Source: CAWJMD01 sp963700925 (GTDB lineage Bacteria; Actinomycetota; Actinomycetes; Actinomycetales; CAWJMD01). Taken from it: a stretch of 64,000 bases of DNA. The stretch's first letter is position 1, and the number at the start of each line of letters is the position of its first letter. The position numbers and the translations under genes are program-made. The notes under the pieces were generated by a model. That model did not search any database, had not been told where the DNA came from, and saw only the letters and a program-made list of their open reading frames with translations. The stretch spans positions 868,001 through 932,000 of the forward strand of contig OY969553.1 of NCBI GenBank assembly GCA_963700925.1. The letters run 5' to 3'. Shown here piece by piece: positions 54,765 to 64,000 of the stretch.

Positions 54765-55262
54765 TCAGGTCGACGCGCGGGGCGGTGTCCCCGCGAGATG
54801 CCGCAGCCGGGGCAGAAGCCGGCCGGTGCGCGCTGCGTAGGCGTCGTACTCCGGGCCGAACCTGGCGCGCAGCCTGGACTCCTCGACACCCACCTTGACG
54901 TGGAACACCAGGGACAGCGCCGCAACGGCGACGAGTGGCTCGGGCCGGCGCCGCAGCACCGCGATGCCCGCCGCCGCCGGTAGGACCCCGGCGTAGAGCG
55001 GGTTGCGGCTGAACCGGTACAAGCCGTCGGTGTGCAGCCGCGCTCCCAGCCGAGGCTCCACCAGCGGCGTGAGGTCGCTGCCGAGCCGGGTGCCGGCCGC
55101 GACGGCTACTCCCACCCCGACCACGGCAGCAGCGCTTGCAGCGGCACTGACTGCCGGATGCAGGCGCCAGCGCGCACGGCCGGGCCAGGCGAGGGCCGCG
55201 AGCGCGACGGACTGGGCCCCGACGATCAGGAGGGCGCGAGGGTCCGTGCCGGGGACGGGCAT
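54765..55262 (-). CDS. Isoprenylcysteine carboxyl methyltransferase-like integral membrane protein
   Basis: The 165-residue protein has about four hydrophobic segments. The hallmark of the ICMT/PEMT-like family is clear: GLYRFSRNPLYAGVLP (residue 80 onward) and then EESRLRARFGPEYDAYAARTGRLLPR. Bacterial members methylate small lipophilic substrates; none can be specified. It is divergent from fumC with 62 bp between. Confidence 0.8.
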   Translation of the reverse strand: MPVPGTDPRALLIVGAQSVALAALAWPGRARWRLHPAVSAAASAAAVVGVGVAVAAGTRLGSDLTPLVEPRLGARLHTDGLYRFSRNPLYAGVLPAAAGIAVLRRRPEPLVAVAALSLVFHVKVGVEESRLRARFGPEYDAYAARTGRLLPRLRHLAGTPPRAST

Positions 55263-55324
55263 GTCCCAACTGTGGCAGGGCTGCCCGGTACGCGCCGCCG
55301 GCTGATGAGGGCCAGACTGGCGAG

Positions 55325-56734
55325 GTGAGCAAGGACAAGCCCGAGGGCTCCCCAGAGGTCAGGATCGAGCACGACACGATGGGCGAGGTGGAGGTCCCGG
55401 TCGACGCGCTGTACGGCGCGCAGACCCAGCGGGCCGTCGAGAACTTCCCCATCAGCGGAAGGCCCCTCGACCCCGGCCACGTCGCCGCCCTGGCCCGCAT
55501 CAAGTCGGCGGCCGCCCACGCCAACGGCGAGCTCGGCGTGCTCGACGCCGACGTGGCCGCCGCGATCGAGCAGGCGGCCGACTCCATCGCGGACGGCGGG
55601 TTCGACGACCACTTCCCGGTGGACGTGTTCCAGACCGGTTCGGGCACGTCGTCGAACATGAACGCCAACGAGGTGATCGCGGCCCTTGCCACCAAGGCGC
55701 TCGGCCGCGCGGTGCACCCGAACGACCACGTCAACGCCTCTCAGTCCAGCAACGACACGTTCCCCACCTCGATCCACCTGGCAGCCACCGCTGCTGTCAC
55801 GAGCGACCTGCTGCCGGCCCTCGACCACCTCGCCGCCGCTCTCGAGGCTTCTGCGAGCAAGCATGCCGACGTGGTGAAGTCGGGCCGCACGCACCTGATG
55901 GACGCGACGCCCGTGACGCTCGGGCAGGAGCTCGGCGGGTACGCCGCGCAGGTGCGCCGTGGCATCGAGCGCGTCGAGGCGAGCCTGCCGCGCCTGGCCG
56001 AGGTGCCACTCGGCGGCACGGCCGTCGGCACCGGCATCAACACTCCGGACGGGTTCGCCGACCGGGTGATCGAGCTGCTCGCCGAGCGAACCGGGCTGCC
56101 GCTGACCCGTGCTCGCGACCACTTCGAGGCGCAGGGCGCGCGCGACGGGCTGGTGGAGGCGTCAGGTGCACTGCGGTCGGTTGCGGTCAGCCTGACGAAG
56201 ATCTGTAACGACCTGCGCTGGATGGGTTCTGGCCCCAACACGGGGCTCGCCGAGATCCGGCTGCCCGACCTGCAGCCCGGGTCATCGATCATGCCGGGCA
56301 AGGTCAATCCCGTTGTACCCGAGGCCGTTCTGATGGTGTGCGCTCAGGTGGTGGGCAACGACGCGACGGTGGCCTGGGCTGGGGCGAGCGGCACGTTCGA
56401 GCTGAACGTGATGATGCCGGTGATGGCCCGCAACCTGCTGGAGTCGGTGCGCCTGCTGTCGAACGCCAGCCGGCTTCTGGCCGACCGGTGCGTCGACGGC
56501 ATCGAGGCCGACATCGAGCGCTGCCTGCACTACGCCGAGGCGTCCCCGTCCGTCGTCACGCCGTTGAACCGCCTGATCGGCTACGAGAACGCTGCCAAGA
56601 TCGCCAAGCACGCTGTGGCGAAAGGGATCACGGTCCGTCAGGCCGTGCTCGACCTCGGTTTCGTGGAGCGTGGCGAGCTCACTGAGGAGCAGCTCGACGC
56701 GGGACTCGACGTCCGCTCGATGACGGGCCGCTGA
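55325..56734 (+). CDS. fumC: Fumarate hydratase, class II
   Basis: The 469-residue homotetrameric fumarase has the superfamily signature GSSIMPGKVNPVVPE at about residues 319-333, plus GSGTSSNMNANEVIA and SQSSNDTFPTSIHLAA substrate-binding segments and the SGRTHLMDATPVTLGQE site with the catalytic His. It is iron-independent and stable, complementing class I fumarase 1.3 kb away. The GTG start has a GAG-rich spacer. It converges with the phytase remnant. Confidence 0.96.
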   Translation: MSKDKPEGSPEVRIEHDTMGEVEVPVDALYGAQTQRAVENFPISGRPLDPGHVAALARIKSAAAHANGELGVLDADVAAAIEQAADSIADGGFDDHFPVDVFQTGSGTSSNMNANEVIAALATKALGRAVHPNDHVNASQSSNDTFPTSIHLAATAAVTSDLLPALDHLAAALEASASKHADVVKSGRTHLMDATPVTLGQELGGYAAQVRRGIERVEASLPRLAEVPLGGTAVGTGINTPDGFADRVIELLAERTGLPLTRARDHFEAQGARDGLVEASGALRSVAVSLTKICNDLRWMGSGPNTGLAEIRLPDLQPGSSIMPGKVNPVVPEAVLMVCAQVVGNDATVAWAGASGTFELNVMMPVMARNLLESVRLLSNASRLLADRCVDGIEADIERCLHYAEASPSVVTPLNRLIGYENAAKIAKHAVAKGITVRQAVLDLGFVERGELTEEQLDAGLDVRSMTGR

Positions 56735-56751
56735 CGTCAGTACTCGAACCG

Positions 56752-57413
56752 TCAGGGAAGCTTTGCCCAGCTGACATACTCGAAGTCCTGTCTCCCGGAC
56801 GGCGACTGGTTCGTTCCGTCCTGGCAGACGAAGAGACCGCTCGGGTCGACTGGGCGGAGACGATGATGCGGTTGCCGGCAACGGTCACACCCTCGATGCC
56901 GGGCGCGAGCCGCCCGCCTGCCGACACGACGCGATCCACCGCCACCCTCGCCGAGCCGCCCGTGGGGTTCGCACCGTAGCGCCACAGACCCACGTCCTCC
57001 TGCGGCACGTACAGCGCAGCCCCCTGGTCGTCGACAGCGCAGGCCTCGGCCTCCGATCCCACGTAGAAGGTGCGTCGCAGCGTCCCAGCCAGCAGCCCGT
57101 CACTGTCCGCGTCGGTCAGCTCGTGCTGCCGCGTCCTCGACTCGCCTGCCCTGGCGATGACGATGGCGTACAGCGCGGTCGACGACTCCAGGGCGCCCTT
57201 CTTGTCGTTGCCGATGACAAGGGACCGTGCAGGGTCGGCCTGGTCGACCCAGATCGCGGGATCGTCAGCCGCATCGCCGCTGTGTGCGACCGGTGCGGTC
57301 TCGTCGCCCGACGGGATGGACACCGGCGTTGGCCGGGCGGAGTAGGCGGGCTGCGCGGTCGCGAGGACCAGGGCAGCACACGTCAGAGCGATTCTCAGTC
57401 CTGCACGTCCCAT
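56752..57413 (-). pseudogene. Beta-propeller phytase remnant
   Basis: A signal peptide (GLRIALTCAALVLATAQPAYS) is followed by fragments of a 3-phytase propeller. These are AHSGDAADDPAIWVDQADP, then ALYAIVIARAG, then TFYVGSEAEACAVDDQGAALYVPQEDVGLWRYGAN and APGIEGVTVAGNRIIVSAQS. The blade that normally carries the NNVDxR region and a segment before the TFYVG block are missing. After SAQS the frame changes, and the typical family end GLFVCQDGTNQSPSGRQDF is in another frame up to 56752. About 220 residues remain of an expected 350 or so. At least two deletions and a frame change make this a decayed gene rather than a functional enzyme. Confidence 0.7.
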
Positions 57414-57467
57414 GGCGGACTGCACAGCTGTTGTTGCGGTCGGGCCCGAGAATCGGCACCAGGGTGA

Positions 57468-57538
57468 CACAAGTGCGGGCAAGTACGCCCGGCCCGGCCC
57501 GTCAGTGGCTGGGACGGACGAACTTGCCCGCGTTTGTG
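57468..57538. repeat. Long inverted repeat near the phytase remnant
   Basis: GCGGGCAAGT (57475-57484) and ACTTGCCCGC (57522-57531) are perfect complements around a 37-base loop. Outer CACAA (57468-57472) and TTGTG (57534-57538) extend the stem after a 2-base bulge. It lies upstream of the phytase remnant start and downstream of the lytic enzyme stop. Confidence 0.5.
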
Positions 57539-57541
57539 CTC

Positions 57542-57555
57542 GCCCCGTCAGGGGC
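57542..57555 (-). terminator. Hairpin after the lytic transglycosylase gene
   Basis: GCCCC and GGGGC pair around GTCA, starting 10 bases beyond the stop codon. Short but well placed; no T-run. The longer inverted repeat that follows may add to it. Confidence 0.4.
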
Positions 57556-57564
57556 AAGGGGAAC

Positions 57565-58233
57565 TCAGTACCAGTTGTTGGACTGGCTGTGCGACCACGC
57601 CGAGCACGGGTCACCGTAGCGGCCCTCGATGTAGCCGAGGCCCCACTCGATCTGCGTGGCGGGGTTGGTCTCCCAGTCGCTGCCCGCGGAGGCCATCTTC
57701 GAGCCGGGCAGGGCCTGCGGGATGCCGTACGCGCTCGAGGAGGGGTTGTCGGCGTTCCAGCGCCAGTTGCTCTCCTTGGTCCAGAGGCTGTCGAGGCACG
57801 AGAACTGCTCGCTGCTCCAGCCGCGGTCGGCGACCATGATCTGCGCGAGCGCGCGCGGGTCGCGCTGCGCATCGCGGGAAGCGGCCTCACGGGCTGCATC
57901 GCGGGCGGCCTCGGCGGCGGCGAGGCGCTCCGCCTCGGCGGCGGCGGCGGCTTCGGCGGCGGCAGCGGCCTCGGCGGCTGCCTTCTTCTCGCGCTCGAGC
58001 TGCTCGGCGCGCTCACGAGCAGTGTCGGAGTAGGCGTGGTCGGCAGCATCTGCGCTGGCCTGTGCGGAGGCCGCGGCGAGCGCGTCCGCCGGCAGCGGGG
58101 CGGCAGCCTGCTGGGACACCTGGGCGACGTGCGGGTCGGCGACGCTGCTGCTGTACAGGGCACCGGTTGCGGTCAGTACGGTCAGGGTGGCGGCTGCGCT
58201 GAAGAGCGGCCGTCGGAGGACATGGCGAAGCAC
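57565..58233 (-). CDS. Secreted lytic transglycosylase-like protein with coiled coil
   Basis: The 222-residue protein has a signal/anchor sequence (PLFSAAATLTVLTATGALY) and then an Ala/Glu-rich coiled coil (EREKKAAAEAAAAAEAAAAA region, residues 78-125). The C-terminal lysozyme-like domain contains CLDSLWTKESNWRWNADN with the catalytic Glu, then AYGIPQALPGSKMASAG and IEWGLGYIEGRYGDPCSAW. This is the SLT or aggregation-promoting type common in actinobacteria. GTG 58233 is preferred; 58275 would add a cytosolic-looking leader. The gene has a 261-bp upstream region before phoH. Confidence 0.85.
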   Translation of the reverse strand: MLRHVLRRPLFSAAATLTVLTATGALYSSSVADPHVAQVSQQAAAPLPADALAAASAQASADAADHAYSDTARERAEQLEREKKAAAEAAAAAEAAAAAEAERLAAAEAARDAAREAASRDAQRDPRALAQIMVADRGWSSEQFSCLDSLWTKESNWRWNADNPSSSAYGIPQALPGSKMASAGSDWETNPATQIEWGLGYIEGRYGDPCSAWSHSQSNNWY

Positions 58234-58494
58234 TGAAGAAAGAACCCTTCGTCTGCGCCATGTGCTCACATCCACACACGACGCTCTGGATCACCCCCGT
58301 CACAGACCGGCGACGGGTGCGTCGCGGCAAGAGATGCACGGGTCTTGCGGTCCACGACGATGGGTGACCGCCCAGGGGTGCTTGCGTATTCACCATGACC
58401 GCTACGGGTCGCCGTGTCCAATCTGTGACCTTGAACGTGACAGGCCTCTCATCACGTCCGTGCGCTGTAACGGGACGTTTCGGGACGTAGCAGC
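58234..58494 (-). promoter_or_regulatory. Long upstream region of the lytic transglycosylase gene
   Basis: The 261-bp gap has two GTGAC direct repeats on the plus strand (58425-58429 and 58437-58441, 12-bp pitch) that could bind a response regulator such as MtrA, and a GCAAGA/TCTTGC hairpin near 58327-58348. I looked for the conserved blocks of the cyclic di-AMP riboswitch, frequent before such genes, and did not find them. Confidence 0.3.
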
Positions 58495-59820
58495 CTAGAG
58501 CTGAACGTTCTCCAGCATCTCCGTGACCAGGGCCGCGACCGGCGAGCGCTCGGACCGGGTCAGCGTGACGTGCGCGAACAGCGGGTGGCCCTTGAGCGCC
58601 TCGATCACCGCCGCCACGCCGTCGTGGCGGCCGACCCGCAGGTTGTCGCGCTGCGCGACGTCGTGCGTGAGGATCACCCGGGAGTTCTGGCCGATGCGGC
58701 TGAGCACCGTCAGCAGCACGTTGCGCTCGAGGGACTGGGCCTCGTCGACCACGACGAACGCGTCGTGCAAGCTTCGCCCGCGGATGTGGGTCAGCGGCAG
58801 CACCTCGAGCATCCCGCGGTCCATGACCTCCTCGACGACCTCGGTGCTGACCACGGCGCCCAGGGTGTCGAAGACGGCCTGCGCCCAGGGGCCCATCTTC
58901 TCGGACTCCGACCCGGGCAGGTACCCGAGGTCCTGGCCGCCGACGGCGTAGAGCGGACGGAACACCACGACCTTGCGGTGCTGGCGCCGCTCCATCACGG
59001 CTTCGAGGCCCGCGCAGAGCGCCAGTGCGGACTTGCCGGTGCCCGCCCGTCCGCCCAGGGAGAGGATGCCCACCTCGGGGTCGAGGAGGAGGTCGACGGC
59101 GATCCGCTGCTCGGCGCTGCGGCCGTGCACACCGAACACGTCCCGGTCCCCGCGCACGAGGCGCACCTGCTTGTCGGGGCCGACACGTCCGAGCGCCGAT
59201 CCGCGGGGGGAGAGCAGCACGAGACCCGTGTGGCAGGGCAGGCCGGCAGCCTCGGCCATGTCAACCCGCTCGGTCTCGTACAGCTCGGCCATGGAAGCCT
59301 CGCTGACGTCGAGCTCGACCATCCCGGTCCAGCCGGAGTCGACGGCGAGCTCGGCGCGGTACTCCTCCGCGTCGAGGCCGACAGCCGACGCCTTGACCCG
59401 CATCGGCAGGTCCTTCGAGACGACCGTGACGAGCCTGCCCTCGTCAGCGAGGTTCTTGGCCACGGAGAGAATGCGAGTGTCGTTGTCCCCCAACCGGAAT
59501 CCGGCCGGGAGCGTGGTGGCGTCGGTGTGGTTGAGCTCGACCCGGAGGATGCCCCCGGTGGCGAGGTTCAGCGGCGCGTCGAGGCGTCCGTGCTCGATCC
59601 TCAGGTCGTCGAGCAGACGCAGTGCCTGCCGCGCAAAGTAGCCCAGCTCGCTGTGGTGCCGCTTGGCCTCGAGCTCGGTGATCACGACGACGGGCAGCAC
59701 GACCTCGTGCTCGGCGAAGCGCAGCATGGCACGGGGGTCAGAGAGGAGGACGGACGTGTCCAGGACGAAGGTGCGACGCTTCGGGCTGCTGTCACGGGCC
59801 ACACTGCTGTCAGAAGTCAC
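58495..59820 (-). CDS. phoH: PhoH family protein with N-terminal PIN domain
   Basis: The 441-residue protein begins with a PIN ribonuclease domain (RTFVLDTSVLLSDPRAML, VVVITELEAKR, LGDNDTRILSVAKNL). It is followed by a PhoH ATPase (SLGGRAGTGKSALALCAGLEA Walker A, FVVVDEAQSLERNVLLTVLSRIG Walker B, then ILTHDVAQRDN). PIN-PhoH proteins of mycobacteria unwind and cleave RNA. The GTG at 59820 has GGGAG 6-10 bases upstream; a 9-residue in-frame extension is less likely. No VapB-like antitoxin gene is adjacent. Confidence 0.93.
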   Translation of the reverse strand: MTSDSSVARDSSPKRRTFVLDTSVLLSDPRAMLRFAEHEVVLPVVVITELEAKRHHSELGYFARQALRLLDDLRIEHGRLDAPLNLATGGILRVELNHTDATTLPAGFRLGDNDTRILSVAKNLADEGRLVTVVSKDLPMRVKASAVGLDAEEYRAELAVDSGWTGMVELDVSEASMAELYETERVDMAEAAGLPCHTGLVLLSPRGSALGRVGPDKQVRLVRGDRDVFGVHGRSAEQRIAVDLLLDPEVGILSLGGRAGTGKSALALCAGLEAVMERRQHRKVVVFRPLYAVGGQDLGYLPGSESEKMGPWAQAVFDTLGAVVSTEVVEEVMDRGMLEVLPLTHIRGRSLHDAFVVVDEAQSLERNVLLTVLSRIGQNSRVILTHDVAQRDNLRVGRHDGVAAVIEALKGHPLFAHVTLTRSERSPVAALVTEMLENVQL

Positions 59821-60113
59821 AGAGAACTCCCTGCCCCGGGCGCGCACGGCTACGCGTCCCAGTTCACTCGCGGGTCAAGGTCCGGAACGCCATTCCGACA
59901 CTCGTCGGAGCCGACTCCGGCCCCGTCCGCGCGAGTAGATCCTCAGTGGACCTAGGTCGCAGCATCGTCGGGCCTCCCGAGCCGCCGGCATCCGACCTGC
60001 GGCACGACTGACGCTACGCGAGGCGATGGCGGCAGATGGCCCGACACGCTTTTCTCGCCATTGGTGTCACGTCGAGTTCACCTGGGTCGCCCGTCGTTCA
60101 CCCGAGCAGCCGA

Positions 60114-60875
60114 CTACGAGCCGTACCGCCGCTCCCGTCCGGCGTAGTCACGCAGGGCGCGGAGGAAGTCGACGCGCCGGAAGTCGGGCCAGAAGGCCTC
60201 GCAGAAGTAGAACTCCGAGTGCGCGCTCTGCCACAGCAGGAAGCCCGACAGTCGCTGCTCGCCCGACGTGCGGATCACGAGGTCAGGGTCTGGCTGGCCC
60301 TTGGTGTAGAGGTGCTCGGCGATGTGCTCGACGTCGAGCAGCTCGGCCATCTCCTCGATGCTCGTTCCCTGCGATGCGTGCTCGGTGAGCATCGCGCGGA
60401 CGGCGTCCGCGATCTCCCGGCGTCCGCCGTAGCCGACCGCCACGTTCACGTGCAGGCCCGGTACGTCGCGGGTCGCGTCCTCGGCCTGCTTGAGTCGCGC
60501 TGCCATCTCGGCAGGCAGCAGGTCGAGGGCGCCGACCGGGTGCACCCTCCATCGACCGGTCGCCGCGAGCCGCTTGACGGCGTCCTCGATGATGCCGAGC
60601 AGGGGCCCGAGCTCCGCCGGTGGGCGCTGCAGGTTGTCGGGCGAGAGCATCCACAGGGTCACGACCTCGACGCCCGCCTCCTCGCACCAGCCGAGGAACT
60701 CAAAGATCTTGTCCGCCCCTGCACGGTGCCCGTGGCTGGTGTCACCGCCGGATGCTTTCGCCCAGCGCCGGTTGCCGTCGAGCAGGATCCCGATGTGACG
60801 AGGGACCGCCGTCGGGTCGAGCGACGAGGCCAACCGCCGCTCGTAGAGGCGATACAGCGGGTGCGGCAGGCGCAT
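60114..60875 (-). CDS. uppS: Short-chain Z-isoprenyl diphosphate synthase (UppS/Rv1086 type)
   Basis: The 253-residue cis-prenyltransferase has DGNRRWAKASG (catalytic Asp), FEFLGWCEEAGVEVVTLWMLSPDNLQRP and the C-terminal PDLVIRTSGEQRLSGFLLWQSAHSEFYF. Similarity through the last residues (LRALRDYAGRERRYG) is closest to mycobacterial Rv1086, which makes Z,E-farnesyl diphosphate for decaprenyl phosphate. ATG 60875 has GGAG about 6 bases upstream and gives the Rv1086-like PLYRLYERRL start; ATG 60917 is the alternative. It is divergent from hemolysin III, as in mycobacteria. Confidence 0.9.
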   Translation of the reverse strand: MRLPHPLYRLYERRLASSLDPTAVPRHIGILLDGNRRWAKASGGDTSHGHRAGADKIFEFLGWCEEAGVEVVTLWMLSPDNLQRPPAELGPLLGIIEDAVKRLAATGRWRVHPVGALDLLPAEMAARLKQAEDATRDVPGLHVNVAVGYGGRREIADAVRAMLTEHASQGTSIEEMAELLDVEHIAEHLYTKGQPDPDLVIRTSGEQRLSGFLLWQSAHSEFYFCEAFWPDFRRVDFLRALRDYAGRERRYGS

Positions 60876-60996
60876 CAGTGCTCCGTTGGCGGTGGGGGTG
60901 GCTGTGGTGCGGGCCAAACGCTACTCGCCGGGGGCACCGTCGGGCAGGCTCCACGCGGGCGGGTGGTGACCTCCCACACAACCTTCACGGCCGCCC

Positions 60997-61029
60997 ACCT
61001 ACGGACTCGTAAGTTACCCCTCCGTAGGT
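60997..61029. promoter_or_regulatory. 33-bp nested dyad at the hemolysin III promoter
   Basis: ACCTACGGA and TCCGTAGGT are perfect complements 15 bp apart, and a second dyad GTAA-G-TTAC (61009-61017) has exactly the same centre at 61013. It spans the -35 region and abuts the -10 hexamer TAGACT (61030-61035). A repressor binding here would block transcription of the adjacent gene. The form resembles TetR-type operators. Confidence 0.55.
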
Positions 61030-61035
61030 TAGACT
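61030..61035 (+). promoter_or_regulatory. Putative -10 box of leaderless hemolysin III mRNA
   Basis: TAGACT fits TANNNT and ends 6 bases before the ATG at 61042. No separate leader with a ribosome-binding site fits, so the mRNA is probably leaderless. The -35 region falls within the nested dyad. Confidence 0.5.
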
Positions 61036-61041
61036 GAGGCG

Positions 61042-61777
61042 ATGAATGAGTCCTTCAGCGACCAGGTCGCCGACAAGGCTGAGCATGTCGTCGACCGTGC
61101 CCACGAGATGGCGTCGGGACTCGCTCAGGCGATCAAGCCTCGGCTGCGCGGCTGGATCCACCTCGGCTCGTTCCCCCTGGTGCTGGCTGCGTCCATCGTG
61201 CTCGTCGTCCTGGCGCCTCCCGGCCGCGCACGACTGGCCTGTGCGATCTTCGGCCTTAGTGCCGCAATGCTTTTCGGCACCAGCGCTCTTTACCACCGCG
61301 GCAACTGGTCGCCCAAGGTCGCAATCCTGCTCAAGCGCTTCGACCACTCCAACATCTTCCTCATCATCGCGGGCAGCTACACACCGCTGACGATGCTGCT
61401 GCTGCCCGAGGGCAAGGCACGCACCCTGCTGCTGCTGGTCTGGGGCGGCGCGATCGGCGGGATCCTGTTCCGCGTTTTCTGGGTGGGGGCTCCGCGCTGG
61501 CTCTACACCCCGATCTACATCGCGCTCGGCTGGGCCGCTGTCTTCTACCTGCCCGACTTCCTCCGCAACGGCGGAGGTGCTGTGCTCGCCCTGGTCGTGG
61601 TCGGCGGGCTCCTCTACACGGCCGGCGGCGTGATCTACGCGCTCAAGCGGCCCAACCCGAGCCCCCGCTGGTTCGGCTTCCACGAGATCTTCCACGCCTT
61701 CACTGTCGCGGCGTTCGCTGCCCACTACGTGGGCATCTCGATCACGGTCTACGGCGCGGACGCGGCCGCCGCCGCGG

Positions 61778-61794
<17 letters not shown>
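61042..61794 (+). CDS. Hemolysin III/PAQR-family membrane protein (YqfA-like)
   Basis: The 250-residue protein has seven predicted membrane helices. PAQR hallmarks are SALYHRGNWSP (helix end with metal-binding His), FDHSNIFLIIAGSYTPL and, near the C-terminus, GFHEIFHAFTVAAFAAHYVG with two histidines. Such proteins are receptor-like or hydrolase-like zinc membrane proteins; the hemolysin name does not establish lytic activity. It overlaps the DUF255 gene by 17 bp tail to tail. Confidence 0.9.
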
Positions 61795-63826
<2,032 letters not shown>

Positions 63827-63904
63827 GAGACCCATGATCCCGCAAGCCCAAGGCAGCCCGCTGGCGGTCACGTCGTGCCGCGACGCGGGAGCCGCCCGAG
63901 GGCC

Positions 63905-64000
63905 TCATGCCACCGGTCCCGTGGAGTCGCGGACGACCAGCGTCGCAGCCATCCGCTGCCGACGCGGCCGCCGCCCGGGCTCCTTCAAAGCCAGGGCGAG
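63905..64000 (-). CDS. C-terminal end of a LacI-family transcriptional regulator (5' part outside window)
   Basis: Only 31 residues are visible, reading from the right edge: LALALKEPGRRPRRQRMAAT, then LVVRDSTGPVA and TGA. The ending LVVRDSTGP is characteristic of the C-terminus of LacI/GalR-type regulators, and the charged stretch matches the last helix-strand of the sugar-binding domain. The rest lies beyond 64000. It would be transcribed toward the DUF255 gene; its target is unknown. Confidence 0.6.
   Translation of the reverse strand, partial: LALALKEPGRRPRRQRMAATLVVRDSTGPVA

Noticed and set aside
58234..58494. Cyclic di-AMP (ydaO-type) riboswitch before the lytic enzyme
   Set aside because: The conserved GAACCCGACAGCT-like and GGGTAGGG-like blocks are not present.
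59821..60113. Possible small gene or RNA in the 293-bp gap between phoH and the isoprenyl synthase
   Set aside because: No open frame with a ribosome-binding site and no convincing hairpin or promoter pattern; left as plain intergenic DNA.

Overview
The window is chromosomal DNA of a high-GC actinobacterium, densely coded on both strands. Many start codons are GTG and many genes overlap by 4 bp (GTGA junctions). The gene content includes the mycothiol deacetylase MshB, a short-chain Z-isoprenyl diphosphate synthase of the Rv1086 type, a FolP2-like protein, DapC next to ferredoxin, a LpqY-SugABC-type sugar transporter, class II GlpX, and a LAxTG sortase-E-type surface protein. These place it in the Actinomycetia. 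The overall flavour suggests Nocardioidaceae or a relative, but that family-level guess is inference. No rRNA, tRNA, CRISPR array, prophage or transposase gene was recognised, and no gene-free stretch exceeds 300 bp.

Layout. 1-8.4 kb: folP2-like gene, LigB-like protein, two LOG-type proteins, a diguanylate cyclase, divergent dapE/dapD and a membrane-anchored lysozyme-like protein; this resembles the mycobacterial dapD-dapE-LOG-folP2 neighbourhood. 8.4-17.3 kb: citrate synthase, a 1507-residue sortase-anchored protein with 16 tandem repeats, dapC-fdxA and a GNAT acetyltransferase. 17.3-25.1 kb: VanW-type protein, a divergent FtsH-like AAA protease, flavin reductase, an MshB-membrane-domain fusion and typA. 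25.1-26.3 kb: a DUF559 (Vsr-fold) nuclease-like gene bracketed by two inverted copies of a 61-bp palindromic element. 26.3-34.2 kb: Nudix hydrolase, pterin dehydratase and a five-gene oligopeptide ABC transporter. 34.2-41.9 kb: a metalloprotease/propeller/trefoil protein, ychF, a methyltransferase, frameshifted rmuC, ispH and xseA. 41.9-47.7 kb: xseB, DUF4245, glpX, peroxiredoxin, sugar kinase and a molybdopterin oxidoreductase. 47.7-52.1 kb: a LpqY-SugABC-type operon carrying three single-base insertions. 52.3-56.7 kb: class I and class II fumarases with an EcsC-like protein and a membrane methyltransferase between them. 56.7-64 kb: a decayed beta-propeller phytase, lytic transglycosylase, PhoH, Z-isoprenyl synthase, hemolysin III, a DUF255 thioredoxin-domain protein and the tail of a LacI-type regulator.

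Functional themes are lysine/diaminopimelate and cell-wall supply (DapC, DapD, DapE, IspH, Z-isoprenyl synthase, lytic enzymes), central carbon (citrate synthase, GlpX, two fumarases), nutrient uptake (Opp and LpqY-SugABC), and mycothiol/redox functions. Several promoters look leaderless: a TANNNT -10 box ends 6 bases before the ATG of dapD, the pterin dehydratase and hemolysin III.

The items most worth following are the DUF559 gene with its inverted 61-bp termini, the multidomain metalloprotease, the divergent FtsH-like protease and the cluster of +1 frameshifts.
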